Positions 5,486 to 13,899 of a stretch of 13,903 nucleotides of DNA are shown piece after piece. The position numbers and the translations under genes were made by a program. The DNA lies in assembly GCA_945983195.1 (NCBI GenBank), contig CAMFSS010000022.1:1-13903 (forward strand), given 5' to 3'. The DNA is from an uncultured Prevotellaceae bacterium. Its GTDB lineage: Bacteria; Bacteroidota; Bacteroidia; Bacteroidales; Muribaculaceae. The notes below the pieces were generated by a model. It had not been told where the DNA came from. It made no database searches and worked only from the letters and a program-made list of their open reading frames with translations. Within the stretch, counting starts at the first letter, position 1. Each line of letters opens with the position of its first letter.

Positions 5486-8347
5486 ATGTTTTATAAAATA
5501 ATAGAAAAGAAAAGGAATGAATGGCTCAATTCTCCCGATTGTGTCGTGGGTGACTTAATTGCATACATCGTACGTCAAGGGAGACTGCGCGATGCCCAGA
5601 TTGAGTCAATCAAGACTTATCTTTTCCTTAAAATCGCATGTGGCAACCGTCCCATGTGGCAATTATTTGCTTCAGGGCGGTTCTGCACCACCGATGTCGA
5701 TTCTCTTGAGGTAACAAGCGCAACGCGCCGCATTCTCCGCTCCAATCCTGCTGCTTTGGCACTGTGGGAGTATGCCTCGATCAACGACCATTCTGGCAAG
5801 CCTTTTTCTCCAAAAATCATTGAAGCAATCAAGCAGAATCCCGAAGCTATCGACTATGAAGCTGTCATTAAGAATCTGTTTTTCAATGTCACCTACACAG
5901 ATTATCTTTTCAGCCTTCCCATGGGAGCAGGAAAGACTTTCTTGATGGCGGTCCTCATCTATCTCAACCTTTATTTTGCAACTCTTGAGCCTCAAAATGA
6001 AGCTTTTGCCCACAATTTCATTATTTTTGTGCCATCAGGATTGAAGTCTTCGATAATTCCGAGTCTGCGCGACATTCAAAATTTCCGTCCTCAATGGATT
6101 ATCCCCGATCCTGTGGCAACGAGTCTGAAACACTTGTTGCGCTTCGAGTGGCTGCAAGAAGCCGCCACTGCCTCGCGAAGTAACCTTGTACGCAATCCGA
6201 ATGCCCGCAAAGTGAGCCTATACACTTCCGACCCCGACATTATGGGATTGGTGGCTATCACAAATGCCGAAAAAGTTATCCTCGACAAAATTGACAAGGA
6301 CTACAGCACCGATGAGACCCTGCTCCGCTCACTTCCTGAAGCCGAGCGCAAGGAATTTGAGGCTACTATGCAAGCCAATGAATTGCGGCATCAGATTGGA
6401 TTAATTCCTGGTCTCTGCATTCTCATCGACGAGGTGCACCATGCCAGCGATGACCAGAAACTACGCAAAGTGGTCAATAAGTGGATGTCCCAGAACAATT
6501 TCAACTCGGTGCTTGGTTTTTCAGGTACACCAAATATGCCCCCCTACTCCATCAATATCACTGCCGGACTTTCAGTAAAAATCACCCAATATGCCAATGT
6601 GGTGACGTATTATCCTCTCGTTGAGGGTGTGGGTAACTTTCTTAAAACGCCCACCGTGCGCTATGCCAACCTTGATTCATCGGAGATTGTCGCTACCGGA
6701 CTGCAAGAGTTCTTCGAAAAGTATGCCCACACTCGCTATGCCGATGGCACTTCGGCAAAAATTGCCATTTATGCGCCTTCAATCAATGTGCTTGAAGAGG
6801 AATTGTTTCCCGAGGTGTGCCGGCTGTGTCCGGGGCTTGGGCTTGACCCTGCAGAAGCCATTCTGAGGTATCACAAGGGCAACGACAAGCACAAAGTTGC
6901 CGATGATGCGCCGATGGAGTTTGCCATGCTCGACTCTCCCCTGTCGCGCAAGCGAGTTATCCTGCTTGTAGGCATTGGTCGTGAGGGGTGGAACTGCAAG
7001 AGCCTCACAGGCGTTATTCTCTCACAGCGCAACGCCTGCCCGCAGAATATGGTGCTGCAAATCAGCTGCCGGTGTTTGCGCGAGGTTGACTCTGCTAAGC
7101 ACGAAACGGCTCTTATATGGCTCAACAAGTGGAATGCCGATACACTCAACCGCCAGTTACAGCAACAGCAGTTTATCACAATTAAGGAGTTTGGCGGAAA
7201 ACCATCTGCCGACATTGTGTCCATTCACCGCCACTCACGAATGCAGCACATCAAGCTACCGCCTATCGACTATTTCCAGATAAAGATTAATTACAACACA
7301 GTCTGCACCGACCGCGTGACCGATGTTCGCGAATATCTTCGCACCTACTCTCCGCCGGCTCTCGATACTGCGGTTATCTACACACAAGGCTTCGATGCCG
7401 CACGCGATGCCGTCGTAGAGAGTGCCACTGGATATGGCATTCAAGACTCTGCCACACTGCGCTCATGGCTCGACCTCATCGTGAAAGAGAGCCTGGGATT
7501 GCTCCCCTTGGGCAAGCTCGCCCCCTTTGAAGCTGAACTGAGTGAGATTTTCAGCAAAATCACACTCGCTACTGCCGATGATGCCTCGCATAGCCGCATC
7601 TTCAACCCTGCCATCAATCAGTCGCAGGTGCGTAGCGACATTCGCTGCTGCTTTGCTCCACACCGAAGTTTCAATGTCACTGAGGAGCTTGTGCCCGAAG
7701 AGGCTTCACTGCTCAAGCTTAATGCTCCGTCGTCACCAATCGAAGCGTCGGCTTCAGCAATTTTTGAGCCATCACAAAAAGACGTAGAGTCAATAATTCA
7801 TGCCGACACCCTGCCAAGCGAGACTATCTCGCCCGAAATACGCGAGTTCCTGATTAAGCACAACTTGCCAATGCCCGATGTGGAAGCCGAAGTGAATCAC
7901 CGCACCTACCACTATCTGCCCTATCACCTCGACAGCACCCTTGAGCGAGACTACCTAAGGCGCGTGATTACCATTCTTCGCAACGAGCATCAAGTGGAAT
8001 TCTACTTCAATGGCGATGAGTCGCTCACCGATTTCCGCATTCGCTGCTATGAACGGCGCGGCTCTCAGTGGAAACTGCTGGGATATTACTATCCCGACTT
8101 CGTAATGCTCACCCGCACGCCCGACAACGCTATCGACAAGATTGTGATTGTGGAAACCAAAGGCGAGGGTTTTGCCGGCAAGTTCCGGGCACGTAAGCTA
8201 TTTATGGAGGAAACCTTCGTGAGGCTCAACAATGAGCAGCTCGGTCGCGAACGTTTTCGCTTCCTTTACATCGAGGACACCGACAATGTGGAAACTCGCA
8301 TTATCAAGACTTACAACATTATCAACTCATTCCTAAAACAACAATAA
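5486..8347 (+). CDS. Type III-like restriction endonuclease subunit (helicase-nuclease)
   Basis: The 953-residue protein is a superfamily 2 DNA translocase with a C-terminal nuclease. A Q-motif-like RLRDAQ lies near residue 33. Walker A is MGAGKT (146-151), motif II IDEVHH (D315-E316-V317-H318), motif III SGT (346-348), motif V GREGWNC (498-504) and motif VI QISCRCLR (525-532). Near the end is a PD-(D/E)xK site: YYPDF with D871, then IVETKGEG with E890 and K892. This is the layout of Type III Res subunits, which cleave after translocation from unmethylated recognition sites in complex with Mod. It is followed after 6 nt by mod. Classical Type III operons have mod first, so this order is the reverse. 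All motifs look intact, so it is probably active. A solitary helicase-nuclease is unlikely given the paired methyltransferase. Confidence 0.88.
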   Translation: MFYKIIEKKRNEWLNSPDCVVGDLIAYIVRQGRLRDAQIESIKTYLFLKIACGNRPMWQLFASGRFCTTDVDSLEVTSATRRILRSNPAALALWEYASINDHSGKPFSPKIIEAIKQNPEAIDYEAVIKNLFFNVTYTDYLFSLPMGAGKTFLMAVLIYLNLYFATLEPQNEAFAHNFIIFVPSGLKSSIIPSLRDIQNFRPQWIIPDPVATSLKHLLRFEWLQEAATASRSNLVRNPNARKVSLYTSDPDIMGLVAITNAEKVILDKIDKDYSTDETLLRSLPEAERKEFEATMQANELRHQIGLIPGLCILIDEVHHASDDQKLRKVVNKWMSQNNFNSVLGFSGTPNMPPYSINITAGLSVKITQYANVVTYYPLVEGVGNFLKTPTVRYANLDSSEIVATGLQEFFEKYAHTRYADGTSAKIAIYAPSINVLEEELFPEVCRLCPGLGLDPAEAILRYHKGNDKHKVADDAPMEFAMLDSPLSRKRVILLVGIGREGWNCKSLTGVILSQRNACPQNMVLQISCRCLREVDSAKHETALIWLNKWNADTLNRQLQQQQFITIKEFGGKPSADIVSIHRHSRMQHIKLPPIDYFQIKINYNTVCTDRVTDVREYLRTYSPPALDTAVIYTQGFDAARDAVVESATGYGIQDSATLRSWLDLIVKESLGLLPLGKLAPFEAELSEIFSKITLATADDASHSRIFNPAINQSQVRSDIRCCFAPHRSFNVTEELVPEEASLLKLNAPSSPIEASASAIFEPSQKDVESIIHADTLPSETISPEIREFLIKHNLPMPDVEAEVNHRTYHYLPYHLDSTLERDYLRRVITILRNEHQVEFYFNGDESLTDFRIRCYERRGSQWKLLGYYYPDFVMLTRTPDNAIDKIVIVETKGEGFAGKFRARKLFMEETFVRLNNEQLGRERFRFLYIEDTDNVETRIIKTYNIINSFLKQQ

Positions 8348-8353
8348 AGCACT

Positions 8354-10369
8354 ATGGCTATAAAATACGTCCCATTTTTTCCTAACACCGTTGCCGGGCA
8401 GGCTGTACTCGACAACTTTGTGCGCACCCACCGCCTGCTGCGCTATCGCGAGAGCGACAAGGTGCCTGAGCGAAGTGTGCGTGGTATGCCGCTCTACGCA
8501 GTCGGCGAAGCCGAGCTTGTGGGCATTGATGCCACCGACAATATGATTATCCACGGCGAGTGCGTTTCGGCTTGTGCCTACCTCAAGGAACACGGCATCA
8601 AGGTGGATTTGGTATATATCGACCCGCCTTTTGCCAGTGGTGCCGACTATGCCAAGAAGGTGTATATTCGCCGAAATCCGCTTGTAGCAAAGGCTCTCAA
8701 AGATGCCGAGCGTGAACTCGACGATGATGAAATGAAGGCTTTTGAGGAGAAAATGTATGGCGACATTTGGGATAAGGAAAAATACCTCAACTGGATGTAT
8801 GAGAACCTAATGGCTATACGTTCTGTGATGAGTGAGAATGCCTCTATCTATGTGCATCTCGACTATCACATCGGCCATTATGTGAAAATACTACTCGATG
8901 AAATATTCGGCGAAGATAATTTCAGAAACGAAATAATCTGGAAACGCTCAACAGCACATAATGATAGTACTGGTTTTGCAAATCTACACGATACAATCTT
9001 CTACTATTCACTTGGTGAGCCAATTTTTACAACACCAATGGTACCATATTCAAGAGAATATATTGAACGCTACTATAACAAACAAGACAATGATGGGAGA
9101 AAATATCTTGACCGTGACTTATCAGCAAAAGGGTTGAAAGGATCAGGATATTCATATTCATGGAAAGGAAAAGCTGGTTATTGGCGTTGCCCCATATCAA
9201 CAATGGAACGCTTGGAAAAAGAAAACCGCCTATATTACACCTCAAATGGAACTCCTCGATTCAAACAATATCTTGATGAAATGGATGGCGTTCCAGCTCA
9301 AGATATTTGGGTAGATATATTTGCAGTGAATTCCCAAGCAGAAGAACGAGTTGGCTATGCCACACAGAAGCCGGAGGCTCTTTTGGAGCGCATTATCAAG
9401 GCAAGCAGCAACGAGGGAATGATAGTGGCAGACTTCTTCGGCGGTAGTGGTGTCACGGCTGCCGTTGCCTCCCACCTTGGTCGCCGCTTTATCCACGCCG
9501 ACATCAATATCAACAGTATTCTCACAGCTCGCGACCGCCTGAAAGCCCGCTATGCTTCGTTCTCGGTGAAAAAGGTGCAAGACGGCGTAACGCTCTACCG
9601 AAACCCTATCCAAACCAAAGACGCAATCACCCGGATTATTCCCGGTCTGCGGCTCGATGCCACAATTGGCTCTATGTGGGTGGGCAGCATAGTCGATTCA
9701 GCCTACGGCTCATCGCCGGTGTATCTCCCCGACCTTATGGACTCCACTTCGAGGGTGCTCGATGTGGTGACTCTTAACCGCATCATCAACGATGCAATGC
9801 CTCAGCTCCCAGCATCAATAAAGCGGGTGATTGTGTACTACATCGATATCGCTGACCGCACCGAAATCCTCGATTTTATCCACGACAACAACGACACCGT
9901 GATTGAAATCGAACTCCGCGACTTGAAGGAACTGCTCGACAGCGTGATTCTGCAAGATGAGGCTGAATACACCCTCACTGCCAATGCTTCGCGCATAGTG
10001 GACACTTTCACCGTAGCTATCACCCGATTCTACAGCGACCGGGTGGGGCACAAAATCACGGAATTCAACCAGCGTGCAATGGCGGCCGGCAAGAAGAGGC
10101 ACACCAACATAGAACTGAGCCTTGAGGGGCTTGAAGCCATTGAAATGGTATCGCTCGACTGCACCTCAGACGACCTTGCCGCACCATGGCACAGCGACTC
10201 GGAAATAAAGATAGAGCGCGACAGCACTGTGACGGTGAACGGCAGCCGCACCGCAAACTTCTGGGACGGCACTATCCACTCCGACCACAAGCCTCTGCGC
10301 ATGAAAATCCGCAACATCTGCGGCGATGAAACTATCTTCACACTCCCCGAAGCAGCCATTGAGCCATAG
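8354..10369 (+). CDS. Type III-like adenine-specific DNA methyltransferase (Mod)
   Basis: The 671-residue protein has the beta-class order of N6-adenine methyltransferases: catalytic motif IV DPPF (residues 90-93) first, SAM-binding motif I DFFGGSG (360-366) later. YATQKPEALLERII just before motif I and the YLDEMDG...DIWVDI segment are typical of Type III Mod. The part between about residues 190 and 335 includes the target-recognition region. It is encoded by DNA of about 38% GC (161 of 420 bases in 8941-9360), unlike the rest of the gene, suggesting exchange of specificity. Residues 380-671 form a long C-terminal part, presumably for dimer or Res contacts. The gene starts 6 nt after res and ends in TAG with an in-frame TAA four codons on. 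It should protect host DNA and give Res its specificity; the target site cannot be read from the sequence. Confidence 0.9.
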   Translation: MAIKYVPFFPNTVAGQAVLDNFVRTHRLLRYRESDKVPERSVRGMPLYAVGEAELVGIDATDNMIIHGECVSACAYLKEHGIKVDLVYIDPPFASGADYAKKVYIRRNPLVAKALKDAERELDDDEMKAFEEKMYGDIWDKEKYLNWMYENLMAIRSVMSENASIYVHLDYHIGHYVKILLDEIFGEDNFRNEIIWKRSTAHNDSTGFANLHDTIFYYSLGEPIFTTPMVPYSREYIERYYNKQDNDGRKYLDRDLSAKGLKGSGYSYSWKGKAGYWRCPISTMERLEKENRLYYTSNGTPRFKQYLDEMDGVPAQDIWVDIFAVNSQAEERVGYATQKPEALLERIIKASSNEGMIVADFFGGSGVTAAVASHLGRRFIHADININSILTARDRLKARYASFSVKKVQDGVTLYRNPIQTKDAITRIIPGLRLDATIGSMWVGSIVDSAYGSSPVYLPDLMDSTSRVLDVVTLNRIINDAMPQLPASIKRVIVYYIDIADRTEILDFIHDNNDTVIEIELRDLKELLDSVILQDEAEYTLTANASRIVDTFTVAITRFYSDRVGHKITEFNQRAMAAGKKRHTNIELSLEGLEAIEMVSLDCTSDDLAAPWHSDSEIKIERDSTVTVNGSRTANFWDGTIHSDHKPLRMKIRNICGDETIFTLPEAAIEP

Positions 10370-10379
10370 TGTCCCTGCT

Positions 10380-10498
10380 AAAGTTCGTGGCAAAAAGTGT
10401 GCATTTGTGCCCAAAGTTCGTAGCAAAAAATGTAGTTTTTCATAAAAGTTCGTGGCAAAAAGTGTAGTTTTCTCTTGAAAGTTCGTGGCAAAAAATGT
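10380..10498 (+). repeat. Four direct repeats before the ATPase gene
   Basis: A 21-bp unit, AAAGTTCGTRGCAAAAARTG plus T, occurs at 10380-10400, 10413-10433, 10445-10465 and 10478-10498. Start-to-start distances are 33, 32 and 33 bp, so all copies lie on nearly the same face of the helix. Copies differ only at two purine positions. The 11-12 bp between them are not conserved except for a -7-like octamer starting at the last T of each copy. They may bind a regulator or have arisen by promoter duplication. Confidence 0.85.
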
Positions 10499-10505
10499 AT
10501 CTTTG
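10475..10505 (+). promoter_or_regulatory. Promoter of the AAA ATPase gene
   Basis: TATCTTTG at 10498-10505 is a perfect -7 box, with TTG at 10475-10477 exactly 20 bp upstream; the fourth repeat fills the spacer. The start codon is 47 nt downstream. The earlier repeats end in weaker octamers (TGCATTTG, TAGTTTTT, TAGTTTTC), each one mismatch from the consensus and without a TTG at -33. Confidence 0.65.
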
Positions 10506-10552
10506 CACCATAAAACAATAATAATTAGCAAAATACACCATAACCACGAATT

Positions 10553-11845
10553 ATGAAGCGCAAGGTGATTGAAAAGTTAAAGGAATGGAAAAATTCCAAT
10601 AGCCGTAAACCTCTTATTCTGTCGGGTGCCCGACAAGTTGGGAAGACATATATTCTCAAAAAATTTGGCCATGAAGAATATGACAATGTGGCATACATAA
10701 ACTGCGACAATAATCCCAAAATTGCAGATCTTTTCTCTGAAGGCTACGACATGGAGCGGATTATTGTAGCCATTGGAGCAGTGTCACAACAAGAGATAAA
10801 GCCCGGACGCACCCTCATAATTCTCGATGAAATACAAGAACTGAAAAACGGCATATCGGCACTTAAATATTTCTGTGAAAATGCACCGGAATATCATGTA
10901 GCAGTAGCTGGGTCGCTTTTAGGCATTTCTATGCGTCACGGTGAATCGGCACCAGTAGGCAAGGTGAACATAATTAAAATGTTTCCCATGGATTTTGAGG
11001 AATATCTTATGGCAAAAGGAGAGGAGAGGCTTCTCGGCGTACTCCAAAGCGGTGACTGGACAACGATTTCCATGCTCCATGAGCCAATGGTAAGACTCTT
11101 GCGAGAATACTATTTCGTTGGAGGGATGCCAGAGGCTGTGTCTACGTTTATCTCTACCAAAGACGCCAATGCAGTACGACGTGTTCATAACGACATTCTT
11201 TTCACTTACCGTTCTGATATGTCGAAACACGTAACATCATCTACAGCCACACGAATCAGCATGGTTTGGCAATCAATTCCGGCACAATTGGCACGTGAAA
11301 ACAAAAAATTCATCTTCGGAGCCGTAAAAAGTGGAGCCAGAGCCAAAGACTTTGAGATGGCAATACAATGGCTTGTTGATGCCGGATTAGTGTATCGCAT
11401 ATCGAGGATAAGAGAAGTGGCAATGCCTCTGAAATTCTATGAAGACTTTGATGCATTCAAGCTATTCGTGCTCGATGTTGGTCTGCTCGGAGCTATGAGT
11501 GAGATAGAACCGGATCAAATGCTGCTCACCAACAATGCAATCAAGGAATACAAAGGTGCAATGACCGAAAACTATGTGCTGTGTCAGTTGAAAAGCATAG
11601 ATGGTACTCATATCTACTATTACAGCCGTGACGATTCGAAGCTCGAGATTGACTTTATTGCGCAATATATGGGTAAGATTATACCTATAGAAGTGAAAGC
11701 TGAAGAAAACCTTCGTTCAAAATCGCTGAGCACATTTATGGCTTCACATTCTGAGTTACACGCCATTCGATTCTCTATGGCTAAATATTACAATCAAGAA
11801 TGGATGAGCAATGTGCCGCTGTATGCTGTCGGTGCGCTTCGGTGA
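10553..11845 (+). CDS. AAA family ATPase with DUF4143 domain
   Basis: The 430-residue protein has the AAA_14 plus DUF4143 architecture. Walker A is GARQVGKT (25-32) and Walker B is LIILDEIQE (D92-E93). A sensor-like AGSLLGI follows, then the FPMDFEEYL linker typical of this group. The C-terminal DUF4143 part carries a PD-(D/E)xK-like pattern: E365-I-D367, then PIEVKAEE with E380 and K382. The length is normal and the frame intact. These proteins are very common in Bacteroidales, often in many paralogues, and their job is not established; nuclease or DNA-associated roles have been guessed from the fold. GC is lower (37% and 47% in two 60-bp lines counted) than in the following glycosidase gene (60% in one line), suggesting separate acquisition. 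It has its own promoter array and is not evidently part of the restriction operon, although adjacency leaves a defence link open. Confidence 0.9.
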   Translation: MKRKVIEKLKEWKNSNSRKPLILSGARQVGKTYILKKFGHEEYDNVAYINCDNNPKIADLFSEGYDMERIIVAIGAVSQQEIKPGRTLIILDEIQELKNGISALKYFCENAPEYHVAVAGSLLGISMRHGESAPVGKVNIIKMFPMDFEEYLMAKGEERLLGVLQSGDWTTISMLHEPMVRLLREYYFVGGMPEAVSTFISTKDANAVRRVHNDILFTYRSDMSKHVTSSTATRISMVWQSIPAQLARENKKFIFGAVKSGARAKDFEMAIQWLVDAGLVYRISRIREVAMPLKFYEDFDAFKLFVLDVGLLGAMSEIEPDQMLLTNNAIKEYKGAMTENYVLCQLKSIDGTHIYYYSRDDSKLEIDFIAQYMGKIIPIEVKAEENLRSKSLSTFMASHSELHAIRFSMAKYYNQEWMSNVPLYAVGALR

Positions 11846-11884
11846 TTTATTATTTTGGGATTGGAAAAAATTGTGGGAGGAATG

Positions 11885-11986
11885 TTTGTGGATTGGAAGC
11901 ATTTTTGCTAACTTCGCAAAAGATAGGCTGCACTTGGCATAACCGCTCAAGCGAGCTTGGCGATTCTGCGATTTGCACTATCTTCG
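11885..11986 (+). promoter_or_regulatory. Two tandem promoters before the glycosidase gene
   Basis: Promoter A has TTTG (11885-11888), a 20-bp spacer and TAACTTCG (11909-11916). Promoter B has TTG (11957-11959), a 19-bp spacer and TATCTTCG (11979-11986). Both -7 boxes deviate from TAnnTTTG at the same base (C for T) and both are followed by CAAAAGAWAGG, so they are copies of one unit about 70 bp apart. A short stem GCTC-AAGC-GAGC lies between them. Promoter B is 47 nt before the start codon. Confidence 0.55.
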
Positions 11987-12033
11987 CAAAAGAAAGGAAT
12001 TGAATTGCCGTGACATAAACTGTTATTGTAAAT

Positions 12034-13899
12034 ATGAAGAAGATAGGTATTTTCCGTTGCATGGGAGCAGTGGCTCTGTTAACTATGGCGGGTTGCCGCG
12101 AACAGAAGAGCATGAGCAACGACGTGATATCGCAGAATGAAGTCTACACCGTTACAGCCGACAGCGTGGTGCAGGGCAAGTGGGTAGCTGTGGCAAAGAG
12201 TCCGCTTGAGATTGAATCGAGCTACCGGTCGCCACGCGAGACTGATGTGCAAAATCTGCTTGAATTCCGACTATCGCTCAACTCACGCGACAACGAACTG
12301 CTTGGCGGACAAGCTCACTATGCCATTGTAGGCTCCGACACCACTGTGCAATTCGGCGTGCCACAAGCGAAACCGACCGATGCTTCGCAACCTCTCGCAC
12401 ACGACGTGAAGTGGACGCTGCGAGTTGACATTAGCGACATTCTTGAGAGTTTCGACAACCAAGGCTTTTACACCACACCTACGGGCGACATCGTATACAA
12501 AGAAGATTTCCGCGGCGTAGGCATAACCGGCAACATTGCCCCTCTCACATGGGACTATGAAAACCCACGCTATCTTGAACCTACCAAGGAGCCGGGAGTG
12601 TATGCGATTACGCTTGTCATGAATCCCGAACATGCCTCAGGCGATGCCTCGCACTCATGGCATGCTGATGCCGTCAACACCGACTTTCCGCAATTCGAAT
12701 CGCCATATATGCTCGTCGATGCCCTCTACAATATGGCCATCGACAACATCGTGCGCTGCCAGCGTCCCGACGGCACCTACCGTGCCGGTGTAGAGTGGGA
12801 CGGCGTGTGGACACGCGATGTGAGCTACTCCATCTATCTCGCTCTCGCCTATCTCGACCCCGACCGCGCCATCGAGAGCCTGAAGGCAAAAGTGAAGAAC
12901 GACCGCATCGTGCAGGACACCGGTACCGGAGGCTCTTGGCCCGTGTCGACCGACCGCATCGTGTGGGTCATGGCGGCATGGGAAATCTACAAGGTCACCG
13001 GCGACAAGGAGTGGCTGCGCTATGCCTACGATGTGGCACGAAACACCATTGAAGATGACCGGCTGGTGGCTCTCGACCGCTCAACCGGGCTTATGCACGG
13101 CGAACAGAGCTATCTCGACTGGCGCTCGCAGTCGTACCCCAAGTGGATGCAACCGAAAGACATCTTTGAGTCGATGTGCCTCGGCACAAATGTGGCTTTT
13201 GCACAGGCTTTCTTCGCACTCGACGAAATGGCTGAAATACTTGGTGTCGACACCGACTTCAAGGAGCAGGGAAAGCGCATAAAAGACGCTATAAACCAAA
13301 ACCTGTGGCAAGAGGATAAAGGCTACTACTCGGCTTACCTCTATGGCGGCATAACGCCCGTGAAGTCGCCGTCGCTCGACAATCTCGGCCAGGCACTGAG
13401 CGTGATTTTCGATGTTGCCGACGACGACCGCGCCGAAACGCTTGTAGAACGCACTCCATTCACCACCTTCGGCACACCGTCGATTTATCCGCGCCGCACC
13501 GAAGTCACGCCCTATCACAACGATGCCGTGTGGCCATTCGTTCAGGCATACTGGAACATTGCCGCCGCTCGCGTGGGCAATGAGAATGTGCTTCGCCGCG
13601 GACTGGGAGCCATGTATCGAGCAGCAGCCCTCTTTGGCTCACACAAGGAGCTGTTCGTGGCATCAACAGGCGACTATAGCGGTACTCCGGTCAACAGCGA
13701 CGCGCAGCTATGGAGCAGCACCGGAAATGTGGCAATGGTGTTCCGAGTATTTGCCGGCATGGAGTTCAAGACAGGCGGAATTGAGTTCAACCCCCTAATC
13801 CCGGCATGTTTCCCAGAAAAAATGAGCATCAATAGCTTCCGCTACCGCAAACACATGCTCAATATCGAGATAGAAGACTCCCGAAATGAAATCAACTAG
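12034..13899 (+). CDS. Lipoprotein, six-hairpin (alpha/alpha-barrel) glycoside hydrolase, C-terminus probably shortened
   Basis: The 621-residue product begins with a lipoprotein signal (MKKIGIFRCMGAVALLTMAGC, Cys21 the likely lipid anchor), so it should sit on a membrane facing the periplasm or outside. Residues about 25-210 form a beta-rich N-terminal domain. Residues about 225-590 are an (alpha/alpha)6 barrel of the trehalase / GH63 / MGH1-like kind: EWDGVWTRD (E254 to D262), GSWPVSTDRIVWVMAAWE, then EVTPYHNDAVWP (E490 to W500) and SAQLWSSTGNVAMVF-like end segment. Acidic residues D262, E490 and D497 are candidates for catalysis. The family is clear; the sugar cleaved is not. The frame stops at TAG right after NIEIEDSRNEIN, where related proteins, as I recall, continue with a beta-sandwich tail. 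This could be a nonsense truncation or a true short form. It is transcribed from its own tandem promoters. Confidence 0.8.
   Translation: MKKIGIFRCMGAVALLTMAGCREQKSMSNDVISQNEVYTVTADSVVQGKWVAVAKSPLEIESSYRSPRETDVQNLLEFRLSLNSRDNELLGGQAHYAIVGSDTTVQFGVPQAKPTDASQPLAHDVKWTLRVDISDILESFDNQGFYTTPTGDIVYKEDFRGVGITGNIAPLTWDYENPRYLEPTKEPGVYAITLVMNPEHASGDASHSWHADAVNTDFPQFESPYMLVDALYNMAIDNIVRCQRPDGTYRAGVEWDGVWTRDVSYSIYLALAYLDPDRAIESLKAKVKNDRIVQDTGTGGSWPVSTDRIVWVMAAWEIYKVTGDKEWLRYAYDVARNTIEDDRLVALDRSTGLMHGEQSYLDWRSQSYPKWMQPKDIFESMCLGTNVAFAQAFFALDEMAEILGVDTDFKEQGKRIKDAINQNLWQEDKGYYSAYLYGGITPVKSPSLDNLGQALSVIFDVADDDRAETLVERTPFTTFGTPSIYPRRTEVTPYHNDAVWPFVQAYWNIAAARVGNENVLRRGLGAMYRAAALFGSHKELFVASTGDYSGTPVNSDAQLWSSTGNVAMVFRVFAGMEFKTGGIEFNPLIPACFPEKMSINSFRYRKHMLNIEIEDSRNEIN

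Noticed and set aside
7152..7172. CAG/CAA-rich tract in res as a phase-variation repeat
   Set aside because: It is only a few imperfect triplets coding QLQQQQ; triplet changes would not shift the frame.
5486..10369. Type I, BREX or DISARM defence system
   Set aside because: There is no specificity subunit, no PglZ or Lon-like or phospholipase gene, and the methyltransferase has the beta-class Type III order of motifs.
10380..10498. CRISPR array
   Set aside because: The repeats are 21 bp with intervals of only 11-12 bp, the intervals carry promoter-like octamers, and no cas gene is near.
13081..13518. 145-codon open frame on the minus strand
   Set aside because: It lies wholly inside the conserved glycosidase barrel and has no family features.
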